A stretch of 64,000 bases of DNA from Lamellibrachia columna (Eukaryota; Annelida; Polychaeta; Sabellida; Siboglinidae), in assembly GCA_963662155.1 (NCBI GenBank), contig OY759262.1, positions 11,804,082-11,868,081 on the forward strand, written 5' to 3'. The notes beneath the pieces are model-generated. The model saw only the letters and a program-made list of their open reading frames with translations. It searched no databases and was not told the DNA's origin. The position numbers were made by a program, and so were the translations under genes. Below, piece by piece: positions 10,201-63,435 of this stretch. The first letter of the stretch is position 1; the number at the start of each line of letters is the position of its first letter.

Positions 10201-12355
10201 CACATGATGAACAATAGAGGTACATGTAGTGAGAAAAATATATAAATAAATATACATATATATATATACATATATATATATATAATGTGTGTGTTACTAG
10301 TACAATAACATAAAATTGGTGGTATACCAGTATATTATTTTCTCGATACATTCTTGATACATTTTCTATAATTATTTATGTTACTGTCACCAAACATATC
10401 AACAAACCAAATATAAAAATTAGCATTCTGATATAGTTGTACTGATTTATCCACAGAAGGACCTTATTTGAAAGATGTAGTATTAATTTAGTATTAATTT
10501 AAATGAAAATACAATGCATTGACATTGAAATGTAATCACTTTTCACGGATAACTCATAATTATGGCGACCTCAGATTTAGACATTTCTGACTGGTCTAAG
10601 ATGATCTTATTTAATACATTCTCACTAAGAATGCCCAGAATGGAGCGCGGTGGTTGTGTGATAGAGCATCGGACTTTAGCTTGAGATAACTGGGGTTCAA
10701 AGCCACCTGCTGCCATTTCGAAATTTGGGAAATTTCATTCACCCCATATTGCCTGTGTCTTTCAGAACTGACACTAAAATCCGTTGATCCCTTCTACCTG
10801 GTGTCTATGCCAGGGGAAGTAAAAGAAAAAACCTTTTGTGGACTCACTAACTAGGGGACCATAATTCATTGGTGCTTGTTGACAGATCTGGAGTCCTGTT
10901 CCGATCAGTCCATGTCAGGATGAGGATGGATACGCAGTGGACGGCTCTCAGAACCAGCCAAAGACTGAGCGACCACTCTACACGCCAGAGGAATACATCA
11001 ACCTAGTGTTACGCAGTGGTCAGGTAATGTCACATGACTACACACAGGAATCAACAGAGGAGGACCCGCGTATGTTGGCATTCTTCGACTCCCTAGTACA
11101 GCGAGAGATCGATGGTTGGAGCAGTGAAGACAGTCTCGAATCGAGTCCGGAGCGATTCCACCGATTTGTTCGCACCGACAATTCTGATTCGTCGGACGGT
11201 TCACACTCAGACATCGAAGATGGATTCAGCCCGTTCACGTCAGCGTTTCGGAACGCCATGGCGACTGAGATGAGGAATGCAATCAGTGATGGTGCCACTG
11301 TTGTCTTACCAAGTGCAGCAGGTGACAGTGCTGCAAACATTTCAAGTTCTCCAGCTATGAATCCTGAGATTAGTGCACAGCCAGCGGTGAATCCAGCACC
11401 AAGTGTGTTGCAGCCAGTGAGGGGTTCAAGTGCTATGGAAACTGCAGCAGTTCCGAAGCGTCGGAGCATCGCTAGCTTGATTGCAAACAAGCGCAAGGAG
11501 TACCTGAGCAACATTGTGAAAGTTGAACGTACAAGTAAACAGAAAAGAAAAAAGAAATTTGGCACAGTGGTTATCAAAGGTGGAGCCGTACTGCCCAGGG
11601 TAGGCTGTTCAGACTCAGACAGCAGTGGTTCAGAACGGAATGCAGCATGCTCTGATAGCAGTAGTAGCAGCAGCAGTAGCAACTGTAGTGGACGGAAAAT
11701 TCTACTGGAAGTTATGGAAGAACGTCGTCGTGCCAACCGAGGAATGCAAAAGATCAGCCGCTTGCGGAGTCGTATTATTGACAGTGACAGTGATTCAAGC
11801 AGTAGCAAGATAAAACATGTAAAGCTCAGTGATAATGATCATGTGTCCGTGCACGGCCAAGATGGCTGCCATTCCCCATCCGAGCCAGTGCCTTCTACGT
11901 CTGGTTGCGGGGAGCCGTCTACATCAGTGCTTGTCACGTCATTGTCATCGGACCAGGAGGGATGTACAGTGCCAGAATCATTATCTTTAGAAACGTCTTC
12001 TAATTCCACCGGCATGGGTTCCTGTCACATGCCCCGAACTGTGTCCAATGGCACTTCACATCGGCATGTCGGAGGGCTTGACAAACCAGATGTCACTGTC
12101 CCTAAGACTGAGACAAGCAATAATAGTGGTTACTGCAGCGACTTGCCGTCCAGTCAGTTGACAGCCGATAACCTGTGTGTGGCCCCAACCAGCAGTAACG
12201 GTGCCACCAATGGTAGCAGTTCCAATCACCAGGAGGCGCAGCATACAACGTGGATGGAGTTCAGGCGGTTCCGGAATAAAGTCGAGAAAGCTAGACGGCA
12301 CTACCGACAGAGAGCTGAGCAGGAACAACAAGCATCTAGTGATGAAAACTCATAA
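506..12355 (+). CDS. DCAF5: DCAF5-like WD40 substrate receptor (5'-truncated by window edge, 8 exons)
   Basis: Joined exons 506-649, 1574-1610, 2091-2230, 6726-6855, 7808-8021, 8742-8805, 9634-9752 and 10886-12355 keep one frame and give about 771 residues; the first visible codon is split with an exon left of the window. The protein follows human DCAF5 (WDR22): WD40 blades containing GGDDRRVLIW, LTANSKEGIGLWDIRKP, ALRRRLPPVLY, TMKSCCFAGDRDQ and LKGHRSIVNQVRFNP, then the conserved stretch EDPRMLAFFDSLVQREI and a long Ser-rich, low-complexity tail with basic runs that could be nuclear localisation signals. By family knowledge DCAF5 binds DDB1 and presents substrates to a CUL4 ubiquitin ligase, mostly in the nucleus. 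The WDxR box that contacts DDB1 is intact in one blade (WDIR) but altered in the preceding one (HDMR). Human DCAF5 is 942 residues, so the missing N-terminus should be short (roughly 70 residues). The family assignment is secure. Confidence 0.93.
650..1573 (+). other. DCAF5 intron; pyrimidine-rich block and SINE fragment
   Basis: About 690-970 is strongly C/T-rich on the + strand. From about 1290 to 1440 there is a degraded copy of the tRNA-derived SINE family described at 10640. No coding exon seen. Confidence 0.6.
1285..1445 (+). repeat. SINE fragment (tRNA-derived family, copy 1)
   Basis: Shares CTGGGTTCGACACTTGGGAA (box B region) and CCTGTGTCTTTCAGAAGAGA with the better copies at 10640-10860 (+) and 19985-20230 (-). 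The box A half is eroded. Confidence 0.6.
1574..1610 (+). CDS. DCAF5: DCAF5 exon B (37 nt)
   Basis: A short exon with acceptor TTTTTCAG and donor GTGAGT. It reads GNDQQVIVHDIAT and matches the human blade strand GGNDEQVILHD. The phases fit both neighbours (phase 1 in, phase 2 out). An ORF scan alone misses it because of its length. Confidence 0.9.
1796..2017 (+). repeat. 20-bp minisatellite in DCAF5 intron
   Basis: About 11 copies of ATGACAACAGGCATACACAC with small length variants. It ends about 75 nt before the exon C acceptor. It produces long Cys/Val-rich ORFs on the minus strand, which are artefacts of the repeat. Confidence 0.9.
2091..2230 (+). CDS. DCAF5: DCAF5 exon C
   Basis: Reads GAILDVFLHDEAVYGLSINP through ASACDDGQILIHDMRLSSSE, one WD40 blade. 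The acceptor is GTTGTAG and the donor GTCTGT is weaker than the others. The blade ends LIHDMR, where human DCAF5 has LIWDIR, so the Trp of this WDxR box is replaced by His (codon at 2203-2205). Confidence 0.9.
3822..4448 (-). pseudogene. LINE ORF2 reverse transcriptase fragment
   Basis: A 208-residue open frame. The N-terminal 36 residues are a pre-RT segment (FYAYVRSKQKVRDKVGPLE), then the sequence jumps to VLKFADDTK, which carries the RT catalytic FADD box, and LGVTFSADMKVS. RT motifs that should lie between are absent. The frame breaks at the 3' end, and continuation residues are visible in another frame at 3480-3815. Confidence 0.8.
4866..5228 (-). pseudogene. LINE ORF1 fragment with PHD-like zinc finger
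   Basis: The 120-residue frame starts MAPCKCQEKAKRNLTCSSC and continues with SWIDF, CINSW and FVCTGC, the Cys spacing of a PHD-type zinc finger. A hydrophilic Lys/Glu/Ser-rich region follows. PHD fingers at the N-terminus of ORF1 are known in several CR1- and Jockey-group LINEs. It sits at the 5' end of the LINE copy and continues in the next frame to about 4600, so this is element-derived and not a host gene. Confidence 0.65.
6209..6268. repeat. (TA)n microsatellite
   Basis: About 29 uninterrupted TA units directly beside the right terminal inverted repeat of the element at 2259-6210. Confidence 0.95.
6726..6855 (+). CDS. DCAF5: DCAF5 exon D
   Basis: Reads DPLCLASYASPMHSVMYNP through LTANSKEGIGLWDIRKPR. 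It holds the intact WDIR box expected to contact DDB1. Acceptor CTCGACAG, donor GTAAAT; phase 1 in, phase 2 out. Confidence 0.93.
6856..7807 (+). other. DCAF5 intron D-E
   Basis: Mostly occupied by the foldback and TA tracts at 6967-7450. The remaining 7460-7800 is AT-rich with no exon signal. Confidence 0.6.
7010..7450. repeat. Foldback (long inverted repeat) with TA tracts
   Basis: The block at about 7010-7135 (TTTAAGTATTATTGCTCATG, AACTAAAATTTATCCACATA) is repeated inverted at about 7228-7345. The inner stretch around 7160-7190 (GAAAGGTGGCACAATTTGTC) recurs inverted at about 7415-7460, interrupted by a 15-nt insertion. (TA)n tracts separate the parts. This looks like a MITE-type or microsatellite-linked foldback with rearranged arms; no transposase is present. 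Confidence 0.65.
7808..8021 (+). CDS. DCAF5: DCAF5 exon E
   Basis: Reads CLLRYGGSLAQQSCMSVRVS, then ALRRRLPPVLYNIHSPLP and TMKSCCFAGDRDQ. These are nearly the human residues at the same place and the most diagnostic part of the gene. Acceptor GGTGTAG, donor GTCAGT; ends in phase 0. Confidence 0.94.
8086..8235 (-). repeat. Dispersed repeat, probable LINE/SINE 3' tail (copy 1)
   Basis: ATCCTCAGGAACCTGAGCTC and AGAGGCGCAACAAA are shared with 38310-38450. Read on the minus strand it ends in GGCGCCATAGAAGTC followed by an (ATT)n-like tail, the form of an L2-type LINE 3' end. Confidence 0.6.
8304..8633 (+). repeat. 33-bp minisatellite with 99-bp higher-order pattern
   Basis: Exactly ten 33-bp units starting TTTTCTACAGCGGTTGA and ending CCACTTACCTG. 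The position reading GACGAC or GAGGAC cycles 1:2 through most of the array, giving a 99-bp super-unit. As 33 is a multiple of three and the unit has no stop, both strands are open throughout (FSTAVEDTTYL on +, QVSGVLNRCRK on -). It lies in the intron between exons E and F; I do not call it coding. Confidence 0.95.
8742..8805 (+). CDS. DCAF5: DCAF5 exon F
   Basis: Reads YILSGSDDFNLCMWRIPDKAS, a WD40 strand nearly identical to human DCAF5. Acceptor TTGTTGCAG, donor GTAAGT; leaves in phase 1. The 33-bp minisatellite in the preceding intron ends about 108 nt upstream. Confidence 0.93.
8806..9633 (+). other. DCAF5 intron F-G with LINE tail
   Basis: Contains the L2-like LINE remnant at 9060-9385. 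Nothing exon-like otherwise. Confidence 0.6.
9060..9385 (+). mobile_element. L2/CR1-like LINE 3' remnant
   Basis: Near 9190-9240 the + strand reads TTFRRKLKTHLFKLAYPP, the characteristic C-terminus of L2/CR1-group ORF2. A 3' end resembling TTTTAGCGCCATAGATGT and an (ATT)n tail follow near 9340-9375. Upstream frames are broken. Confidence 0.65.
9634..9752 (+). CDS. DCAF5: DCAF5 exon G
   Basis: Reads AWVGEAHLVLKGHRSIVNQV and ends MISSGVEKVIK, the last WD40 blade. Acceptor TTGTTCTAG, donor GTCAGA. The blade closes with IW from the next exon. Confidence 0.93.
9753..10885 (+). other. DCAF5 intron G-H
   Basis: AT-rich. A LINE-type tail lies at about 10125-10170, (TA)/(CA) tracts at 10180-10290, and a SINE at 10640-10860 ends about 25 nt before the exon H acceptor. 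Confidence 0.6.
10640..10860 (+). mobile_element. tRNA-derived SINE (copy 2)
   Basis: Box A-like GTGTGATAGAGCATCGGACT and box B-like GGGGTTCAAAGCC are spaced as in a tRNA promoter, followed by a body shared with 19985-20230 (CCTGTGTCTTTCAGAACTGA, TGGTGTCTATGCCAGGGGAA). It does not fold as a functional tRNA gene. Confidence 0.75.
10886..12355 (+). CDS. DCAF5: DCAF5 terminal exon H (Ser-rich C-terminal tail)
   Basis: Starts after GTTGACAG and runs 489 codons to TAA at 12353-12355. It opens with IWSPVPISPCQDEDGY, closing the propeller, followed by LYTPEEYINLVLRSGQ and EDPRMLAFFDSLVQREIDGW, which match human DCAF5. The rest is weakly conserved: serine runs near 11660-11690, a basic segment KRRSIASLIANKRKEYLSNI and a KQKRKKKF cluster near 11545 that could act as a nuclear localisation signal. 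A long single terminal exon is typical for this gene. Confidence 0.92.
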   Translation: MWSPVPISPCQDEDGYAVDGSQNQPKTERPLYTPEEYINLVLRSGQVMSHDYTQESTEEDPRMLAFFDSLVQREIDGWSSEDSLESSPERFHRFVRTDNSDSSDGSHSDIEDGFSPFTSAFRNAMATEMRNAISDGATVVLPSAAGDSAANISSSPAMNPEISAQPAVNPAPSVLQPVRGSSAMETAAVPKRRSIASLIANKRKEYLSNIVKVERTSKQKRKKKFGTVVIKGGAVLPRVGCSDSDSSGSERNAACSDSSSSSSSSNCSGRKILLEVMEERRRANRGMQKISRLRSRIIDSDSDSSSSKIKHVKLSDNDHVSVHGQDGCHSPSEPVPSTSGCGEPSTSVLVTSLSSDQEGCTVPESLSLETSSNSTGMGSCHMPRTVSNGTSHRHVGGLDKPDVTVPKTETSNNSGYCSDLPSSQLTADNLCVAPTSSNGATNGSSSNHQEAQHTTWMEFRRFRNKVEKARRHYRQRAEQEQQASSDENS

Positions 12356-13600
12356 ACAGTTTTGATGTACCATCAATCAAAACAGCTGGTTTTAGTGCCA
12401 CCCGTATAGAGTGCTATATAACTTATGATAACTTATTGACTGCAGGCTTTTGCCATCTTGTCAATGGTTTTCATCTTTCCAGGGTATTTACTGCTTTTTT
12501 CTGGTTTATTAGTTTGTATTTCTGATAGGCTGACTGTGTACTTAGTTAACCCACCAATATCACAGTATAGGATTACTTTGTCAATGACAAGCAGTCGGTT
12601 AAAGCACTGGCATTTGAGACTTTCTTTTGTGTGCAGGTTTATTTACCGTAAAGTACCTAATTGTTGTTCATGGATGTATGAATTATAGTGCAGATTTATC
12701 ACAATGCTAAAATGATGATGAAATTCACATTAAAACTTGTACAAGATTCATAAAAAATTTTATCATAGTGCTTGGCATGAAAATATTTTTTTCCATGGAT
12801 AAGTTTTAATTGATTCAAATCAAGCAAAATAGTGTATGGTCTTATCCTGGTAACATCGATGCTTTTTGGGTATACCTCCAAAGTAAATGGAAAGTAATGT
12901 AAAAGTAAATCTTGATCATCTATGTAGTATATTCATGCCTTTTAGAGGTTGGCATCTAATATTTTCTAAATGGAAAGTACAAAGTCTGATCATTTTATGG
13001 TAAAACCTGTGTATATCTTAAACTATATTCTAACCCCTTCACCTCTCAAATGTGTTTTAATGAACTACACTTTGTTTAATATAACTGGACTATGATCTGT
13101 TTTGAGCCACCATTTTGGCAATCGAAATACTAGAATATATATAGTTTACACTATATAAAAATGTTACAATAAAAACTCAGACTTTATACCTTTGAGCAAT
13201 AACAAAACTGTAAAATAGATCCATAACAATGTTGTTACTATTGAATTTTAGGGTAAGTTGAACATAGTGCAGAATACATTGCATGCATGACATGTTGACA
13301 CTTGACATGATTTAATTTGCAAACAACATTACACCTTTAAGAGGACGTATTCCACTACATCATGTCATTCTGTTAGGTACTATAATATAAGTTGTATTAT
13401 AAGGTAAAGTCAGCGACTGTTTGCTGTGCCAAAGTGCAGGTACATCGAATGTATACATAACTATTTGTGTTTTCTGTGTACAGCGTGTTACAAATTCACA
13501 TTGAAATCATGCAGCTGCACTTGGTTGTTGGTTCTGGCTCGTATCCAATCTCTGTTCAGTCGGGTGAACTGTGTGGTGTATATTGAGTTTACTTGTAGAC
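12356..13600 (+). other. DCAF5 3' UTR and downstream flank
   Basis: AT-rich sequence without coding signal. It presumably contains the 3' UTR; the end is uncertain. Confidence 0.5.
13168..13173 (+). terminator. Candidate DCAF5 poly(A) signal AATAAA
   Basis: An AATAAA about 810 nt after the DCAF5 stop codon; ATTAAA at 12729 is a second candidate. No transcript end is visible from sequence alone. Confidence 0.35.
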
Positions 13601-13604
13601 ACGA

Positions 13605-13885
13605 ACAATCTATTGACATGGATCAAGAGACACGGTCCCTGAATATGGTAACATGGATCGGTTGACATGGTCCCTTGATCTGGTGATGTAGTTCTGGTGA
13701 CATAGTCCCTGATTCTGGTGACATGGATCAGAAGACATGGTGCCATAGATGTGGTGACATGATCCCTGGCTGTGGTGATAATTGGTCCCTGGATATGGTG
13801 ACATGGTGCCTGGATCTGGTAACAGATTTGGTGACGTGGTCCCTGGATATGGTGACATGGATCAGGAATGACAGTCCCTGGATCT
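13605..13885. repeat. Imperfect minisatellite of roughly 24 bp
   Basis: Repeated variants of GGTGACATGGTCCCTGGATA with insertions and deletions, about 10 copies. Reading frames on both strands here are repeat artefacts. Confidence 0.8.
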
Positions 13886-14540
13886 GCATCGAAGAGGAAC
13901 AGATTAAGTTGCTCGGAAATCTGTTTTTTTTGTGCCAACAAATGTGCATTGATTCAGTTATGTGCAATGATTTGAAAAAGGGACTGACACTTGGTGCAGA
14001 CCTAGCTATTTTCTAAGGTGTGTATATGCCATTGTAACATAATTCTAAATAATAGCACCTATGAAAAAACTCACTATATCTGCCATTTCATACTTACTAA
14101 TGACTATTTCAAGTTTATGTGCAAGTATGGTAATCTATTGCCTCAATTATGTTTTGATGGATACATAAATTCCATTCTCATAGATACATTAATACCATTC
14201 TCAGAGCACTGGTCGAGATGTGCCAAAGACAGCATTAATGTATGAGGGTAAACACAGTTGTCGTCGCTGCTGCAGTTTGTATACTGCTGCAAACCACTTA
14301 CAGAGCACTTATTGCAGGGTTCAAAGAAGCATTGTCATTGGCTGTTGACTGTTCTGATGATTCATCGTTACATATTTCCACATGTATGATAAAAACCATG
14401 CCTTTTCTATGTTGTTGGTATAGAAAATTACATGCTGTTAATTAACAGTAGTCATTAAATGTGGAAATGACTACGGTATGCATTGGTACATCAATCTACT
14501 GAATCTTCGTGTCATCGCTAGTAATAATCTGTTGTATGAC

Positions 14541-14815
14541 ATTATATGAGTATACTTTTAGTTAGAAAGTAATAAGTTACACTTTGGAGCAACAAATTAT
14601 ACGAGTATACTTTTAGTTAGAAAGTAATAAGTTACACTTTGGAGCAACAAATTATATGAGTATACTTTTAGTTAGAAAGTAATAAGTTACACTTTGGAGC
14701 AACAAATTATATGAGTATACTTTTAGTTAGAAAGTAATAAGTTACACTTTGGAGCAACAAATTATATGAGTATACTTTTAGTTAGAAAGTAATAAGTTAC
14801 ACTTTGGAGCAACAA
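14541..14815. repeat. 55-bp tandem array, five near-identical copies
   Basis: Units start at 14541, 14596, 14651, 14706 and 14761 and each contains ATTATATGAGTATACTTTTA and TTACACTTTGGAGCAACAA. Only one base differs between copies (C at 14602). A diverged inverted copy of the unit end lies at about 14944-14971. Confidence 0.95.
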
Positions 14816-15119
14816 ATTTAAATGAATGCGATGTTTCGATCCGTCTACTGCGGACATTGTTCACACACTGATAACCAATGTTGTGGCTCAGATTCTGGCG
14901 GAATCATGTGGTTGTAGATGGCATCACATTCATTTCACTTTTATGCTCCAAAGTGTAAATCATGACTTTCTAATGGAATCTTGGAGCCATGAACAATATA
15001 TTTCATATACTTTTAGTTGTTTTCAACTTTCTCAGCTTCTTGCAGAATAAGTACATAGAAATTATTTATTATACTATCAGCAATATGAATAACCATAATC
15101 CATTGATAAATCAAGATTC

Positions 15120-15340
15120 ATGGGGTATAGTTGCACAAGCAATGCAAAGAACATTCATACATCATACAGGGCCCTGTACAACAATTATATGTATAGCTGC
15201 CACTGCAAAAAAGATATGGGACAGTCGGTGAACAACAATTGTTTGTAGGTCATAACTTCGGAGGTGTTTTAGTCTGTCTTGACAGACGGGTCAAACAAGC
15301 AATGCAAAGAACATTCATACATCATACAACAATTTTGTGT
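15120..15340. repeat. Local duplication
   Basis: AAGCAATGCAAAGAACATTC plus the following ATACATCATACA occurs near 15138 and again near 15297, each followed by an ACAATT stretch and a GT(A)GCCACT motif, so a segment of about 160 bp has been duplicated and has diverged. Confidence 0.6.
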
Positions 15341-15699
15341 AGTTGCCACTCCAACATAAAATAAAAGTTTGCAATCAGAATGACTTTGACTGTGAACTCC
15401 TAGTTTGACATGTTTAGATGTGTAATTTTCTGGTGTTTTCCATCAATGATTAATGTTAAATGTGAGCATATCTTAGTTTGCTACTAACTCGGAAAGCCTC
15501 AGACAAATTGCATTTGTTTTATAATTCGTTATCAGCCTATTATTAAACTACATAGAATCGTAATCTGCCAACATCTGGGATTGTTTATGATCAACACTCG
15601 TGTCAATCATCAAGGCAATGTTTTCCCAATTATACATGAAACCATGTAAGCTTTCTAGATTGTTGTCATTAAAACACTCTTTACTATACTAAAACAACA

Positions 15700-15870
15700 T
15701 TTACAAATGGGTGTCACTTCCATAGTCAGGCCAGCCACCTCCATTTACAGATGGCTGTCGCCTCCATAGTCAGGCCAGCCACCTCCATTTACAGATGGCT
15801 GTCACCTCCATAGTCAGGCCAGCCACCTCAATTTACAGATGGCTGTCACCTCCATGGCGAGGCCAGCCAA
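15700..15870. repeat. 44-bp tandem repeat, about 3.5 copies
   Basis: The unit CATAGTCAGGCCAGCCACCT + CCATTTACAGATGGCTGTCA is repeated with few changes and ends in a diverged copy (CATGGCGAGGCCAGCC). Confidence 0.85.
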
Positions 15871-17359
15871 TAACAAACACTAGACAAAGTAGTATTGTAA
15901 ATGAATATCGACACGATACATTTGTTTCTTAACACACAACATTCAACCTGCATGTGAAATCAGAAAAAATTCACACTAACTGTAGGAGATCTTTGCTGGA
16001 ACTGTGCAAGTAAGGCCGCAAACTAATCATGTTCTCTTCTTTTTGAATGCATTCATTGCTAATAAAAATGTGTAAGTATCAGTATTACTAATGATAACTA
16101 TTATTAACGTTTATGTGAACCCATTGCATTCAAGGTTTAAGGGTCCTTTGGGAAGAAAATGAGACATGCCACTATCCAGCTCTTACAGAGTGGTCTTTTT
16201 AAAGCAACTGTTATTAGCCTCATGAACAACATGGCAAGCAGGCGAAGAATATTGATAAGCTGGAAAGTATACAAAGAAGAGTGCAAATTAAGGGATATAA
16301 GAAAGCAGTCATTCTAATACATGTCGAAAAATGACAGGAACAAATTATCTACTGACTGTAAATATGAGCATCTTAAAAACAGAATTGACAGATATCTGAC
16401 AGAGGCAGGTCAGATTATTGTGGACTCTTGGTTACCAATGGCTTCCTTGTATACAGGCAATCTGGTGCTATTTGCTTTGGGTGGCAATTTTATTATGTCT
16501 TGATAAATAATATCATCTACCTTTTCACGTGAGTCTGACATAATTGGGGAACTATTTTTAAGACAGATATATTCATCCGGGATAGTTTCTTTTTGCATGA
16601 TAGGATGTCGACTGGAAGAATTTCTTCTGGTGTTGATGTCATCCATTCTAACCATTCTAGTGTTGATGTCATCCATTCCAACCACACGGTCATCACGTGA
16701 GTCAGACAAATGAAATGGAAAGGGGAAGCAACCATTATGGGAGTCAAGTGAAAATGACTAACATGCAGTTGCTGTCATCGTTCATTAATCCAGTGGATCC
16801 TGTAATGCCAGGTAGAAATGAAAATCCTAATGACATCTTTTTAAACAGCCAATTTCCTAATTTTAATGTTGACATTACTACACTTGTAGCTCCTATGATT
16901 GGATGTACATATATGTAGAATTATGAAAGTATAAGATTAATCAAATGTAATGTTAAATGTGTCATTTCAATGTGCATGTATGATCCCAAAACTTTACTTA
17001 CATGTGTACCAAAATGCAAACAAATCTAGTATAATTTCTGGCGACAATGTGTCAAGGCCAATAAAGCTTGTCTGGAGATTGCAGTGGACTGTGACAACAC
17101 AGTGGTCAGAAAATTGGACACCCACAAGTGGACACTGGCTATGTCTTTGTTAATTTCCGGACATTGAAAATATAGTTGAAGAAATAAATTTCTTTTTTGT
17201 TCAAACGTGGTAATTATTTTTTATTAACTGTAATCAACTAATTAACGTTGTAAATAAAAAAATAGTTTGGACCACTCTGGTTAAACAAATTTAATTACTA
17301 AAATATCAGCGCGCAAATTTTTTTTTTCTGACTCAACATTCTTCAGCATGTGAATATGT
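15871..17359. other. Intergenic sequence
   Basis: No gene recognised. A short local duplication (TGTTGATGTCATCCATTC twice near 16630-16680) and two copies of CACGTGAGTC (near 16527 and 16695) are present. Confidence 0.5.
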
Positions 17360-17499
17360 ATAGCAGCAATGCCCATATATGGCAATTTTACGCAATTGGG
17401 TAAAGCGTAAGGTCATGACTGTGTGTCACGCATTATTTGAAAGAGAATACACGAGGCGATATCCGCGATTACCAGTCCATCCATGTGTAATGAATCAAA

Positions 17500-17736
17500 A
17501 TAAAGCGCACGTGGCTAACCTCAGACTACCCACGCCTCCTTCGTGCGCAGACACAAACAAACTATCCGGTAGGTGGCGCACGTGATCTTATACGATCACG
17601 TGACACGAGGTCTTTCCCTGGCGGCGTGCGTGTGCAATCGTGCTAAGCATTTCGAAGGCGGCTCCTAAGAGTTGTGCGCCCCGTGAAATCCACCGCCACC
17701 CGGTATCGAGGGAGTTAGCCGCTGACAGCCGCAAAT
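17500..17736 (+). promoter_or_regulatory. CpG-rich alpha-actinin promoter/5' UTR with three CACGTG E-boxes
   Basis: Local GC and CpG content rise sharply between about 17480 and 17736, just before the ATG. CACGTG occurs at 17508-17513, 17579-17584 and 17597-17602; the last two form an inverted repeat with 9-bp arms (CACGTGATC / GATCACGTG) around a 6-bp loop. A CTCF-like core CCGGTAGGTGGCGC overlaps the second box at 17566-17579. No TATA box is placed convincingly. The transcription start is probably between 17600 and 17700, which is inferred from composition only. Confidence 0.6.
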
Positions 17737-61718
<43,982 letters not shown>

Positions 61719-63435
61719 ACAACGGAGCTGCAGGCTGCGTTTCGAAAACGAGCCGAGAATCATTGTTATTTAAGATTGCCTAGTTGTGTGGTCGGTTGTC
61801 ATCGTCGTCGACGGTGACGCGTCGGTTGGACTTGCAGCGACTGATGGCCGTATGTCGTGTCCCCGCTCCTCCGCCGTGTGGTTTTACTGGGTGTAGTTTG
61901 TCTGTGGGTCCACCGTTGTTGTCCTCTGTTGGCTTGCTGCATAGGTGTGCTGCATCGTGGCGTCCACAAATCTATGTACGTGTCGATGGCCGTTTGTCCA
62001 CCGTGCACAGGCGAGGCGTTTGATTCTCACACACGATCATGATATCTATCTAGCTAGACGGCTTTTGTACAATTTTAGAAGCGGCCGCAATGATTCACAA
62101 GTGGCGCCGTTGTCTACACAGCACATGTTTATTAGAATAATGATGATTAGACTTGATGACGATTACAGATGTTGCTTCGTGTGTGCACAGTGGACGGGCA
62201 GTCGTGAATCGACCGGTGTGAGGCGTCGACATTCGTTTGCAGCCCGAAGGAGTGATGATGTGCAGGCAATCTGTGTACATGTTGTATGCATTTATGTCAC
62301 GCATGCACATACATTCACACATATACATATTGCTTTACAGTAGCATAGATGATAAGTTAGCAGCACGCGAGATGTCGCGAGATGTAGATCACCTGCGTAG
62401 CATCATTGCCAGCCAAAAATACATTGAATTAGACGTAGCACAGTGGAATCCATTTTTATAATGTATCATAACAGCAGAGATGATGAAGATTTTGTACACA
62501 CGTGTACATCTGTGGATAATGCAAAATGACGTATCCATTTTAGTTTCTACTTTGGTGTAGGTTATTTTATGAAAGCTTCTGCATAAGACTATTAATTGCC
62601 AAAGCAAAGGTGTTTCTTACGGCAGCGAGGACATGCGCACATGGTGCCGTCGTGTGCACATGCATGTACACTCGACGATTGCTTAGTGCTTTGTTATATG
62701 CCTTTATAGAGATGTCCACTAATGCATTTATGGTTATTGCAAAGGTATGAATGATGCGGCCGTTGTGCCAGTTTATGTAGATTAACATGACATTATCTCG
62801 GTCGTAGCTTGCTGCGAGATCGCCTGTCTCGGTGAGGAATTGCTGTAGAATAACCAGCATGTATTTAGTTAATGCATCCAGAGCAGTTTTATACATTTGT
62901 TGTCACTGAAAGTCACTTATCTTTGCCTGTGTCTCGCATACACAATTTATGTGCGATTTTAATTTCTCACTGCATGCCACTTACTGGACACCAAGCATAG
63001 GCAAGCATAATATAATATTTTTGTCAAACTAATAGTAGTAACGGCCGAAGGTGTGTTTGTGAGCACCATCTAGTAGGCAGTACTAAATGTCGGAGAAGGT
63101 GCTATTGTGGGTTGTTTATATGTCTTATATTTGTTATGATCATTCGAATGTAAACACTCTCTGTCGTTAGTATCGCTGCTAGTTGAGGAAAGTTTTGTGC
63201 CTGCAGAGTTACGGGATGCTTTGTATGAAAGATGCTTGTTGTCGTTCAGGATTGTTACTAAACGTTACTGAACAGGCAGCAAAGTTAGTAGCAGGTAGCA
63301 GCGAAGGGTGGATCTGGACGCATATAGATGATCAAGTTTGAGCTTTTTGTTACCAGCATATGACAGCAATATGTAATCAACTCCAGTGCTAACTCCAGTG
63401 CAAAACTGATGAATAAACCACATCTTTATAAGGAT
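61719..63435 (+). other. ACTN 3' UTR (inferred extent)
   Basis: Starts GC-rich after the stop, becoming AT-rich. The first plausible poly(A) signal I placed is AATAAA at 63412. No further gene is recognised; ORFs here are short and unconserved-looking. Confidence 0.5.

Noticed and set aside
10660..10735. tRNA gene suggested by box A and box B
   Set aside because: The acceptor and anticodon stems do not pair and the sequence continues as a SINE body.
13507..13967. Overlapping ORFs on both strands in the intergenic region
   Set aside because: They follow the imperfect ~24-bp minisatellite and resemble no protein family.
17379..17585. 68-residue ORF upstream of ACTN
   Set aside because: It lies in the promoter region and has no family resemblance; the transcription start is probably downstream of most of it.
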